From positions 1 through 50,630 of the forward strand of contig JAEYNZ010000021.1 in assembly GCA_023412195.1 (NCBI GenBank): a stretch of 50,630 bases of DNA, in the 5' to 3' direction. The translations under genes were made by a program, and so were the position numbers. Shown here piece after piece: positions 35,039 through 42,269 of this stretch. The notes under the pieces were generated by a model. That model saw only the letters and a program-made list of their open reading frames with translations, was not told the DNA's origin and made no database searches. How positions within the stretch are numbered: the first letter of the stretch is position 1; each line of letters starts with the position of its first letter. The stretch comes from Bacteroidota bacterium (GTDB lineage: Bacteria > Bacteroidota > Bacteroidia > Bacteroidales > Prolixibacteraceae).

Positions 35039-36811
35039 TTATGGTGCGGAAACAATTTTTTCCAATTTAACCCAAAGCGGGAAAATGCTTTTGTCCTGAG
35101 TTAAATAATATGGATTTAAATCGCATTCCGTTTCCGGGATGTAAACATTTTTCATTTCTACGATATCAGTTGGCGGATTATTGTATTCCTGGCGGTATAT
35201 GAGCGAATTGGTTTCTAGGAACATTATTCCCCTCTTTTCAGGTGGTTTAATAAAGCGGAACTGGATATTGTATCTTCCTTCCTGTATTCTGACTTTCCAG
35301 AAACCGAATACCTCCTCTTGTGTCCAGATTCCCCGGGCACCACCCGCGTCATTGCGGTTAAGGTAAACCGGGTTTTCATGTTCACTTCCAATAACTATCC
35401 GTGGTGGATTTTGCAGATGCAATGAACCTGCAACTTCATGAAGGATATGGTCAAGTTCAGTTTTAATATTTGCAGCAAGTATTTTGTTTTTATGCAGAAT
35501 GTTATTTATTTCAGATTCATCTTCAACAATATTGAAAAGTTCAAACTCTTCTACCGACGCATTTTGGCTGGTATGGCCAATTAGTTTGTAAGGGCCTTTT
35601 TGAAGGGCGATGTTGTTGTATAATTCCGGATACCGTCTGGTCCAGTAGAAAAACAAAGGCCGGGTGTCAAACACTTCCCGATTTTCACCTTTCAGCAAGG
35701 GGAGAAAACTGATTCCATCTATGGTCCGGTCAGCTGGCATTGAGGCATTGCACAATTCTGCCAGGGTGGGAAGGATGTCTATATGCGCCAGGACAGAATT
35801 AATTTCCTTATTTCCTTCATAAAGAGCCGGAAGCCTGAAATAACAGGGTACCCGTATGCCACCCCTGAATACATTGCTTTTAAGGCCTCTCATCCCTCCG
35901 TTGTAACGGCGTTGCTGCGGCCCGTTATCAGACATAAAAATCACAAGGGTATTATCAGCAATTTTTAGTTCATCCAGTTTCTTCAGTACTTTGCCTACAT
36001 TATCATCGATATTGTTAACCATGGCATATACTTTCCGGGCATCTTCCTTATCACTTTCGCTCATTACCGGAAGAGAACTTTCGTTGTTTTCAAATCCGGT
36101 TGCAGGATCAATGTTTTTGTACAATTCATAATACTCGACGGGAACCTGTAACGGTGTGTGTGGCGCATTAAATGAAAGGTAGCAGAAAAACGGCATCTCA
36201 TGATTCTTTTCAATAAAAGCAACTGCTTCTTCAGCAAAAATATCGGAGCAGTAACCTTGATACTTTTTCTGTTCGCCATTATACCAGAGCACCGGATTAA
36301 AATAGCTGCTATCTCCTTCAAAGAAGGTGGTAAAATCGCCCGGCTGTCCCATGCCGCCTGAAAGATGAATAAGAGACTCTTCAAATCCCTGGTCGCCGGG
36401 ACGGAAGGGATAATTGTCGCCCAGGTGCCATTTCCCATAAATGCCGGTAGTATAGCCTGCATCCTGCAGCATTTCTGCCAGGGTTATTTCTTCTGTTGCC
36501 ATCATGGCCCCACCGTTGTATGTATCGCGCACACCTGTTCGCAGCGAATACCTGCCTGTCATCAGGCTTGATCGGGTAGGGGCACAAACGGGTGACACAT
36601 AAAACTGGTTAAGCCGTATGCTTTCACTTGCCAATTGATCAATTACAGGTGTTTTGACATGCGGGTTTCCGTTAAACCCCAAATCGCCATATCCCTGATC
36701 GTCGGTAATAATTAAAACGACATTGGGCTGCATCTGGGCAGAAGAAGTACCAACGACAGCCAATGTGAGAGAGGAGAGGGCGAGAATGGTTTTGCCGGTT
36801 TTATTCATCAT
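35039..36811 (-). CDS. S1-family sulfatase with C-terminal beta domain
   Basis: The 590-residue protein has a signal peptide ending near SSAQ (about 24-26). Metal-binding ITDDQGYGDLG, signature CAPTR with modifiable C76, GKWHLGDNYP and FMSDNGPQQRR are all present. The catalytic part ends near residue 455. The rest (GFWKVRIQEGRYNIQFRF onward) looks like a beta-sandwich as in the sulfatase at 8739, suggesting the two share an architecture. It lies alone between the rhodanese and a toxin-antitoxin pair rather than in the main sulfatase array. Confidence 0.9.
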   Translation of the reverse strand: MMNKTGKTILALSSLTLAVVGTSSAQMQPNVVLIITDDQGYGDLGFNGNPHVKTPVIDQLASESIRLNQFYVSPVCAPTRSSLMTGRYSLRTGVRDTYNGGAMMATEEITLAEMLQDAGYTTGIYGKWHLGDNYPFRPGDQGFEESLIHLSGGMGQPGDFTTFFEGDSSYFNPVLWYNGEQKKYQGYCSDIFAEEAVAFIEKNHEMPFFCYLSFNAPHTPLQVPVEYYELYKNIDPATGFENNESSLPVMSESDKEDARKVYAMVNNIDDNVGKVLKKLDELKIADNTLVIFMSDNGPQQRRYNGGMRGLKSNVFRGGIRVPCYFRLPALYEGNKEINSVLAHIDILPTLAELCNASMPADRTIDGISFLPLLKGENREVFDTRPLFFYWTRRYPELYNNIALQKGPYKLIGHTSQNASVEEFELFNIVEDESEINNILHKNKILAANIKTELDHILHEVAGSLHLQNPPRIVIGSEHENPVYLNRNDAGGARGIWTQEEVFGFWKVRIQEGRYNIQFRFIKPPEKRGIMFLETNSLIYRQEYNNPPTDIVEMKNVYIPETECDLNPYYLTQDKSIFPLWVKLEKIVSAP

Positions 36812-36850
36812 GGTTTCCTAAAAAAAAATATTATTATCAGGTGTGTTCTT

Positions 36851-37264
36851 TCAGAAATGCTCTAAAAGAAATTGCTCGCAGTTCACCACAGGAATTTCAC
36901 TGAAATAAAAATCCTCCTGGTTTTCAGTTACAATAAAACTGCATGATTCATGTAGGGCGGAATAATACTCCAGCCCGTCTTCGAAATCATGAATTTTAGC
37001 ATTCCTTATGGCTTGCTGACAAAGGTTTTCATTTAATGTGGTGATATGAATATTTCTGCACAGGATATCAATCTTTTTTTTTGCAACTGCTTCACCACTT
37101 TTTTTAGATGAAAAATAAAAAGCAATGGCCAGGCATTGCGGGGAGGTAAAAATCAGGATATTTCTTTTTTTATGCAGACTTAAAATTCTTGCAGCCATAG
37201 AAAACAGGGGATATTCTTTATTCAACACCGCAACAATAATGTTGGCATCAACAAATACATTCAT
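36851..37264 (-). CDS. PIN-domain toxin
   Basis: The 137-residue protein has the PIN RNase core. D6 lies in VFVDANIIVA, acidic residues D93, E95 and D96 in HDFEDGLEYYSA, and a late polar position in IVTENQEDF. The usual second acidic residue near residue 43 is not obvious (TSPQCLAIAF). It overlaps its antitoxin gene by ATGA (37261-37264), antitoxin first. It would cleave specific RNAs when the antitoxin is lost. Confidence 0.85.
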   Translation of the reverse strand: MNVFVDANIIVAVLNKEYPLFSMAARILSLHKKRNILIFTSPQCLAIAFYFSSKKSGEAVAKKKIDILCRNIHITTLNENLCQQAIRNAKIHDFEDGLEYYSALHESCSFIVTENQEDFYFSEIPVVNCEQFLLEHF

Positions 37265-37512
37265 TTTGATTGCTTGAGGAATTCATCTTTCGTATTTTTC
37301 CGGTTCCTGTGTTTATAAACAGCGTCTCCTTCGGCAATCTGGTGTATCCAATCGGCAATTGGAAAGTCTTCGAGGCTTTTATAGTTCCCTGAAGTTATTT
37401 GCCGGTACAGGAATTCTGTAAGCCGCGATAAACTGATATTGTTTTCGGCAGCAAAACGTTTGGCATTTTCAATAACAGTTTTATCAAAATGTAATGTAAT
37501 TTTTGTATCCAT
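37261..37512 (-). CDS. Ribbon-helix-helix antitoxin (DUF6364-like)
   Basis: The 83-residue protein begins MDTKITLHFDKTVIENAKRF with a beta strand followed by two helices, the ribbon-helix-helix DNA-binding layout, and continues with a basic/acidic C-terminal tail (HQIAEGDAVYKH) likely to bind the PIN toxin. It is promoter-proximal and overlaps the toxin by four bases. TTTACGT words just upstream are candidate operator sites. Confidence 0.82.
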   Translation of the reverse strand: MDTKITLHFDKTVIENAKRFAAENNISLSRLTEFLYRQITSGNYKSLEDFPIADWIHQIAEGDAVYKHRNRKNTKDEFLKQSK

Positions 37513-37520
37513 CTTTATTT

Positions 37521-37553
37521 TTTACGTCAAAAATTATATTTCTTTACGTAAAA
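37521..37553 (-). promoter_or_regulatory. Candidate antitoxin operator with TTTACGT words
   Basis: TTTACGT occurs at 37521-37527 and, extended to the palindrome TTTACGTAAA, at 37543-37552, 22 bases apart, about two helical turns. It begins 9 bases upstream of the antitoxin start, where autorepressor sites of such modules usually lie. Confidence 0.5.
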
Positions 37554-37691
37554 CACAATGAATGTTTTAAAGTTCTTTTCTCAAGGATATTGCATCGCAG
37601 GTGTTAATATTCCGTTTAAATTTAAATGTGAAAGGAAATAGACCAATCTTACCATTGAAGTCGTAGCTGAATCATGATCCTTGTCAGCGAA

Positions 37692-38711
37692 TCACATTAC
37701 CCTCTTATAATGTTCTGCATATTTTCCGGCAAATGGTGCTGTTAGCTGCTCAATGCGTTTCATTTCCTGGTCAGAGAGCTTTTGAAGGTTTTTTAAGGTA
37801 TTAATATTATAATCCAGCTCTTCAATGTTTTCACAGCCACTGCACAGGCTTGAAACAGGAAGTGAATAAACATACTGTTGCAGTTGCCTCATTGTCACCG
37901 GAGTTTCGGCCGTAAGATTCTTTATATCTTCATCTTTAAAATCTTTTGGGGTCAGATCAAAACGGCGGCCAATAATTCCACCGCCTGCCATGCTTTTCAT
38001 GGCTATAATTCCATATTCTTTTTCAAGAAGTACGGGAAGTAAATGTTCCTGAAACGATTCAAATCCAGGGTCGGTAACATTTACAGGGCACTGACAGGTA
38101 TCGAATTGTAACCCTCTTTTTTCAAGAAACTCGATAAAATACAGCGCAGTTTTTGGATTGGTGTGACAGCTAAAACCCAGGTAACGTGTTTTCCCTTTTT
38201 CCTTAGCCTCAAGAAAAGTATCGAGTACTCCATTATTAATGCGGTTATCCACATCTTCCCTGGTAGTAATGGTATGAATGGTCCATAAATCCAGGTGGTC
38301 AGTATTCATTGCGGTTAATGATTCATTGAGATGTTTTTGAGCATCAGTGCTGGTTCTGCCCGGAGATTTGGTCATCAGGAATATCTCATCCCGGTATTTT
38401 GGTGTCAGGAATTTGCCATACAATTCTTCGGAATAACCGTTATGATAACCCCTTGCATTATCGTAGAAACGCACTCCAAGTTCCATTGATCGTTCTAGTA
38501 GTTTTTCTGCTTCCGCAGGTGTTGATGCCTTCCCAACATGATATCCACCCAAAGTAAAGGCTGTAACCTTTTCTCCGCTCCGGGTAAGCTGGCGCTGGGG
38601 GAGGATCATCCCCAGCCTGTCGGCAGCCAAAGCATCCACTGCCCAGTTTGAAAGAATACCCGCCACCGAAAGGGCAGCTGTTTTTTTAAGAAAGTTTCTT
38701 CTGGTTTGCAT
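37692..38711 (-). CDS. Exported aldo/keto reductase (Tat)
   Basis: The start at 38711 (MQTRRNFLKKTAALSVAG) opens a Tat signal, with two codon groups upstream ignored. The 339-residue product has the catalytic set D84 and Y89 (FYDNARGY), K115 (LMTKSPG) and H146 (LWTIHTI). It ends in a two-cysteine segment (SLCSGCENIEELDYN), a feature of the iron-sulfur-less but Cys-bearing AKR subgroup often paired with sugar enzymes. It follows the ManD-like gene by 29 bases, repeating the dehydratase-reductase order seen at 20275-17818. Confidence 0.87.
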   Translation of the reverse strand: MQTRRNFLKKTAALSVAGILSNWAVDALAADRLGMILPQRQLTRSGEKVTAFTLGGYHVGKASTPAEAEKLLERSMELGVRFYDNARGYHNGYSEELYGKFLTPKYRDEIFLMTKSPGRTSTDAQKHLNESLTAMNTDHLDLWTIHTITTREDVDNRINNGVLDTFLEAKEKGKTRYLGFSCHTNPKTALYFIEFLEKRGLQFDTCQCPVNVTDPGFESFQEHLLPVLLEKEYGIIAMKSMAGGGIIGRRFDLTPKDFKDEDIKNLTAETPVTMRQLQQYVYSLPVSSLCSGCENIEELDYNINTLKNLQKLSDQEMKRIEQLTAPFAGKYAEHYKRVM

Positions 38712-38740
38712 ACACTGAATTTTAAATTTAATCATAGCGT

Positions 38741-40072
38741 TTACGGCCTGATTGATGTTCCGTCATTCTTACGTACCTGAGTCCAGTTGTAATTGAATTT
38801 TGGAAGCGGATATTTTGCCGCTTCTTTTTCATTTATGTCAATCCCCAAGCCTGGAGCTTCATTTACAAACATATAACCATCTTTAACCTCAGGTGAACCG
38901 GGAAAGACTTCCCGGAGCCGGTCGTTAATCCTCGGTGCCTCCTGAATGCCAAAATTCCATACTGCCAGGTCGATGTGTGCATTGGCTGCATGTCCCACCG
39001 GCGACACATCACCCGGACCGTGCCATGCTGTTCGTATGTTGAACCATTCACCCAGCCTTGCCACTTTCATTGCAGGTGTTATCCCGCCAATTTGCGAAAT
39101 ATGGATCCGGATAAAATCAAACATCCGGTTTTTCATCGGGTCAAGCCATTCATTTTGATTATTAAATAATTCACCCATAGCAATGGGAACACTTGTTTGC
39201 TTGCGCAGCAACTCAAACCAGCCCATATTCTCAGGAGAAAACGGGTCTTCAATAAAATAGGGGCGGTAAGGTTCCAGTTTTTTTATCAGGTTGATGGCAT
39301 CCATTGGTTGCAGCCGTTCATGGATGTCGTGCAGCAGTTCAACCTCTTCACCTGCCTTTTGCCGTACGCGGTCGAACATCTTTACTACACCTGAAGAATA
39401 GGCATACTCACTCATGGTGTTGTCATCAGGCATGCCAAATCCGTGTTTTTTATAATCAGGCTGTTCTGTAAGATGCGTGGCGCCATAACCGCCCAGCTGA
39501 ATCCGTATGTGGCGGAACCCCTGCTCTATATATCTCAGCACATCATCGGGCACCTCGTCCGGTGTCCTCCCTCCGGCATGGGTATAGGTATCCACAGCAA
39601 ACCGGCACTTCCCGCCCAGCAACTGGTAAACCGGCATACCGGCAATCTTTCCCTTGATGTCCCACAGGGCCTGATCGAGTCCGCTGAGGGCATTATTCAG
39701 CACCGGCCCGTTTCTCCAGTATGAACTTACATAAGCCATCTGCCAGATATCCTCTATGTTGTTCACGTTTCTTCCCCGGCAGAAATCATCAAGGTACTGA
39801 TCGACAGCCACAGCAACTGCATGGGCACGTTGCCGGAAGGTGGCACACCCCACCCCATAAAGCCCGGGCTGATCGGTTTCAACTTTAACTACAATCAGCT
39901 CTATACCATTAGGGGCAGTGACAATGGATCGAACCCTTGTTATTTTGATGTTGTTGAAATCATCAGCATATTTATTCTGATTTTGCCGACTTTGAGATGC
40001 CCCTGCAACTGCAGGTAAGGAGGAAAGAAAGGGGAGTAATGCCGCACCTTTGAGTATTTCTCTTCGTTTCAT
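38741..40072 (-). CDS. Exported ManD-like enolase-superfamily dehydratase
   Basis: The 443-residue protein has a short export signal with RR at 3-4 (MKRREILKGAALLPFLSS). It shows the ManD/gluconate-dehydratase pattern: HDIHERL (D249, H251), FIEDPFSPEN (E275), AMGELFNN (E301) and WHGPGDVSPVGHAANAHID (H351, D355). Characterised members turn D-mannonate or D-gluconate into 2-keto-3-deoxygluconate. The leader would place this in the periplasm, unlike known relatives. Upstream lies the left repeat array and GIY-YIG gene, so its promoter would be within or beyond the repeats. Confidence 0.9.
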   Translation of the reverse strand: MKRREILKGAALLPFLSSLPAVAGASQSRQNQNKYADDFNNIKITRVRSIVTAPNGIELIVVKVETDQPGLYGVGCATFRQRAHAVAVAVDQYLDDFCRGRNVNNIEDIWQMAYVSSYWRNGPVLNNALSGLDQALWDIKGKIAGMPVYQLLGGKCRFAVDTYTHAGGRTPDEVPDDVLRYIEQGFRHIRIQLGGYGATHLTEQPDYKKHGFGMPDDNTMSEYAYSSGVVKMFDRVRQKAGEEVELLHDIHERLQPMDAINLIKKLEPYRPYFIEDPFSPENMGWFELLRKQTSVPIAMGELFNNQNEWLDPMKNRMFDFIRIHISQIGGITPAMKVARLGEWFNIRTAWHGPGDVSPVGHAANAHIDLAVWNFGIQEAPRINDRLREVFPGSPEVKDGYMFVNEAPGLGIDINEKEAAKYPLPKFNYNWTQVRKNDGTSIRP

Positions 40073-40160
40073 AGATAGTCCGTTAGATTTATTCTAAAAG
40101 TATTTCAATTTAAGAAAGAAATTGGAGGAATTCAATTTTATTGTAAAAATAAAGAGGGTT

Positions 40161-40425
40161 GCTGCCTGAGCTGCTGCCTGAGCGGAGTCGAAGGCAGTCG
40201 AAGGTGATTCCGGCTTCGGTTTCGGCTCCTGGTTTCGGCTCCTGGTTTCGGCTCCGCTGGTTTCGACTTCGCTCAACCACCGACGCTCAACCACCGGAGA
40301 AGGACGTTGATTGAGCTACTGCCTGAGCTGCTGCCTGAGCTGCTGCCTGAGCTGCTGCCTGAGCGGAGTCGAAGGCAGTCGAAGGCAGTTTCGGCTTCGC
40401 TCAACCACCGGAGTCGAAGGCAGTT
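40161..40425. repeat. Left repeat array beside GIY-YIG gene
   Basis: This 265-base tract, GC-rich against its surroundings, is made of short words each iterated at its own period. CTGCCTGAG(CTG) occurs at 40162 and 40174 and at 40319, 40331, 40343 and 40355 (12 bp); GGTTTCGGCTCCT at 40218, 40231 and 40244 (13 bp); GCTCAACCACCG at 40271 and 40285 (14 bp); GAAGGCAGTC at 40190 and 40371-40380. TGAGCGGAGTCGAAG and CTTCGACTTCGCTCA are near-complements, so the array can fold. It shares a 32-base exact block (40295-40326) with the right array. The gap 40073-40548 contains nothing else except an AT-rich lead-in to the GIY-YIG gene. Confidence 0.85.
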
Positions 40426-40548
40426 CTTGCAATTAATAAAACATTTAATTAATTTTAAACCATCGTTAAATGTTACTTAACCCAACAATCCAGGTTATTC
40501 TGTAAAAGCATATCCAATTATCAATAATATTAACCAACAGCATTAGTT

Positions 40549-40779
40549 ATGAAAGGCTGGATGTACATTTTAGAATGTGCTGATGGAAGTTATTATACCG
40601 GCAGCACAAAAGATATTGAACTAAGACTGGCACAGCATCAAAATGGAGAAGGTGCAAACCATACCAGTAAACATTTGCCTGTTAAATTGGTATATTATGA
40701 AGAATTTGATAGAATAGATGAAGCATTTTACAGGGAAAAACAGGTGCAGGGATGGAGCAGAAAAAAGAAAGAGGATTGA
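40549..40779 (+). CDS. GIY-YIG single-domain nuclease
   Basis: The 76-residue protein has the core of the UvrC-type GIY-YIG fold. Y6 is in WMYILEC, YTGST has Y16 and G18, R26 lies in LRLAQH, and E63 in YREKQVQGW is the metal ligand, so the active site is intact. Such small proteins cut DNA at a metal-dependent site. It is the only plus-strand gene between 7 kb and the right edge. The C-terminus seems cut short by a frameshift: the family tail continues in another frame after base 40776. Repeat arrays flank it on both sides, the main oddity of this locus. Confidence 0.85.
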   Translation: MKGWMYILECADGSYYTGSTKDIELRLAQHQNGEGANHTSKHLPVKLVYYEEFDRIDEAFYREKQVQGWSRKKKED

Positions 40780-40856
40780 TTAACGGAAAATCTGATGAGT
40801 TAAAGAAATTGTCAGTGTGCAGGAATGAAACACATTGTGGTTTCGACTCCGCTTAA
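40776..40856 (+). pseudogene. Frameshifted C-terminal tail of GIY-YIG protein
   Basis: In the frame of 40776 the DNA reads LINGKSDELKKLSVCRNETH and then CGFDSA to a TAA at 40854-40856. The tail fits a KKKEALING-type continuation of the GIY-YIG protein if one base is restored in the GAGGATTG region. The last codons enter the right repeat array, so the repeat may form the natural 3' end of such genes. That this tail belongs to the family is recalled, not computed. Confidence 0.5.
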
Positions 40857-41136
40857 CCACCGACGCTCCACCACCGGCGCTCAACCACCGGCGCTCAACC
40901 ACCGATAAAGGATGTTGACTGAACTGCCAGGTTTCGGCTCCTGGTTTCGACTTCGCTCAACCACCGACAATAAACCACCGGCGCTCAACCATCGGAGAAG
41001 GACGTTGATTGAGCTACTGCCTGATCCCTCTGCCTGAGCTATTGCCTGAGCTGCTGCCTGAATTTCCTGAGCTGCCTGAGCTGCTGCCTGAGCGTAGTCG
41101 AAGGCAGTCGAAGGCAGTCGAAGGCAGTCGAAGGCC
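40839..41136. repeat. Right repeat array beside GIY-YIG gene
   Basis: The same words recur as in the left array. GCTCAACCACCGGC-like 14-mers run at 40851, 40865, 40879 and 40893 and again at 40955, 40969 and 40983; CTGCCTGAG words occupy about 41018-41090; GAAGGCAGTC is tandem at 41100, 41110 and 41120 (10 bp), with GAAGGCCG at 41130. GGTTTCGACTCCG opens the tract and GTAGTCGAAG near the end is its near-complement. A 32-base block (40993-41024) is identical to 40295-40326. It ends just before the stop of the TIM-barrel gene at 41142 and fills the gap 40780-41141. Confidence 0.85.
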
Positions 41137-41141
41137 GATTA

Positions 41142-42056
41142 TTATAGTAAGGATATGATCTTATCCATCCTTTCCGATACATCCTTCAGACGGTTCCTGT
41201 CGCCCCCACTTACTTCGGCAATCAGCCAGCCTCCCTTGTGCCCCACTTTGCTAATTGTTTTCATGACTGAAGGCCAGTTGTTGTCACCTTCAAGGAGATT
41301 TACGCTGAATCCTTCACGAAGCCCCTTCTCATTCATGATTTTACGGCTGAACTCCTTTATATGGAGTTTCATAATCCGTGAATTCAGTGTTTCTATCCAG
41401 TGCTCGGGCCAGCCGTAACGCAAAACATTTCCTATATCAAAATACCACCCTACAAGCGGATGGTTGATTTCGTCGATAAATCGTTTTGCTTCCAGCGGGC
41501 TTATCAGGAAATTATTCCATACATTCTCAAGCCCGATCTGCATGCCTGTTTTTTCAGCATAGGGAATCAGTTCACGGATTGAATTCATGGCCGTGATATA
41601 TGCTTGTTCATAAGAAACTTTTTCATTCACCACACCCGGGACAACAAGCACTGTATCACCTCCAAAATCCTTTACTTCCTGCAGGGAAGAGGCAACCGAC
41701 CTGATGATTTGTTCCCTTACTTTGGGATCAGGATCTGATAAAGGCAATTGCCAGTGGTCTTTGTTAACTACGCTTGGCAGCTCAATACCCGATTTTTCTT
41801 TTGCACTTAAAAGCTCAGATTTATTTATATCAACCGGACTGTTCAGCTCAACACCATCAAAACCAAGGTCTTTTGCAAGTTTAAATTTATCAGCAAGCGA
41901 TAAATCTTCTTTGATCATTCCAAATCCCAGCCCTTTTTTCAGCTTTATTTTTTCTGTGGTGTTTTTCTGTGGCACGGCAGCCGACACAGGAGCGGACGAT
42001 ATAATCGATGCCCCTGCAATAAGAGTGGCAGACCTGATAAAGTTTTTTCTGTTCAT
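41142..42056 (-). CDS. Exported xylose-isomerase-like TIM-barrel protein
   Basis: The 304-residue protein has a Tat-like signal with RK (NRKNFIRSATLIAGAS). The barrel carries metal ligands E177 (GLENVW), D207 (WYFDIGN), H232 (KLHIKE) and E281 (IAEVSGG), as in sugar-phosphate isomerase/epimerase-like AP2Ec proteins. It would isomerise or epimerise a keto sugar, or hydrolyse a 3-keto glycoside, outside the cytoplasm. Its 3' end abuts the right repeat array, which separates it from the ManD-like gene. A TAnnTTTG-like word is upstream. Confidence 0.83.
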   Translation of the reverse strand: MNRKNFIRSATLIAGASIISSAPVSAAVPQKNTTEKIKLKKGLGFGMIKEDLSLADKFKLAKDLGFDGVELNSPVDINKSELLSAKEKSGIELPSVVNKDHWQLPLSDPDPKVREQIIRSVASSLQEVKDFGGDTVLVVPGVVNEKVSYEQAYITAMNSIRELIPYAEKTGMQIGLENVWNNFLISPLEAKRFIDEINHPLVGWYFDIGNVLRYGWPEHWIETLNSRIMKLHIKEFSRKIMNEKGLREGFSVNLLEGDNNWPSVMKTISKVGHKGGWLIAEVSGGDRNRLKDVSERMDKIISLL

Positions 42057-42081
42057 AAGCCTGATGTATTATTGGTCCGGT

Positions 42082-42089
42082 CAAATTTA
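42082..42089 (-). promoter_or_regulatory. Possible -7 promoter element of TIM-barrel gene
   Basis: The complement reads TAAATTTG, fitting the Bacteroidota -7 consensus TAnnTTTG, 26 bases before the start codon. No convincing TTTG -33 word is at the expected distance, so the call is weak. Confidence 0.3.
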
Positions 42090-42269
42090 AAAAATAGTTG
42101 ATGATTAGTAATAAATTCCATCAGCATTCAAAGATATTGTTGTTAAAGACCATAAAAATAATGTGATGAATAAAATAGTAACTCGGGATGAGGGCCCTTA
42201 AAATCGCGCCTTACAGGTTTCAGGACAGTGCGAATCTGATCAGAATCTCAATAATTTATTACTTAAAAG

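Noticed and set aside
40094..40294. 66-codon minus-strand frame with FDSAQAAAQAAT-like text
   Set aside because: It is simply the translation of the repeat array; no ribosome site and no independent support.
40161..41136. CRISPR array
   Set aside because: Repeat words are short, of mixed period, and abut directly; there are no unique spacers of constant length and no cas genes.
42190..42200. AGGGCCCT palindrome as an operator
   Set aside because: A single short palindrome without repetition or link to a regulator; likely chance.
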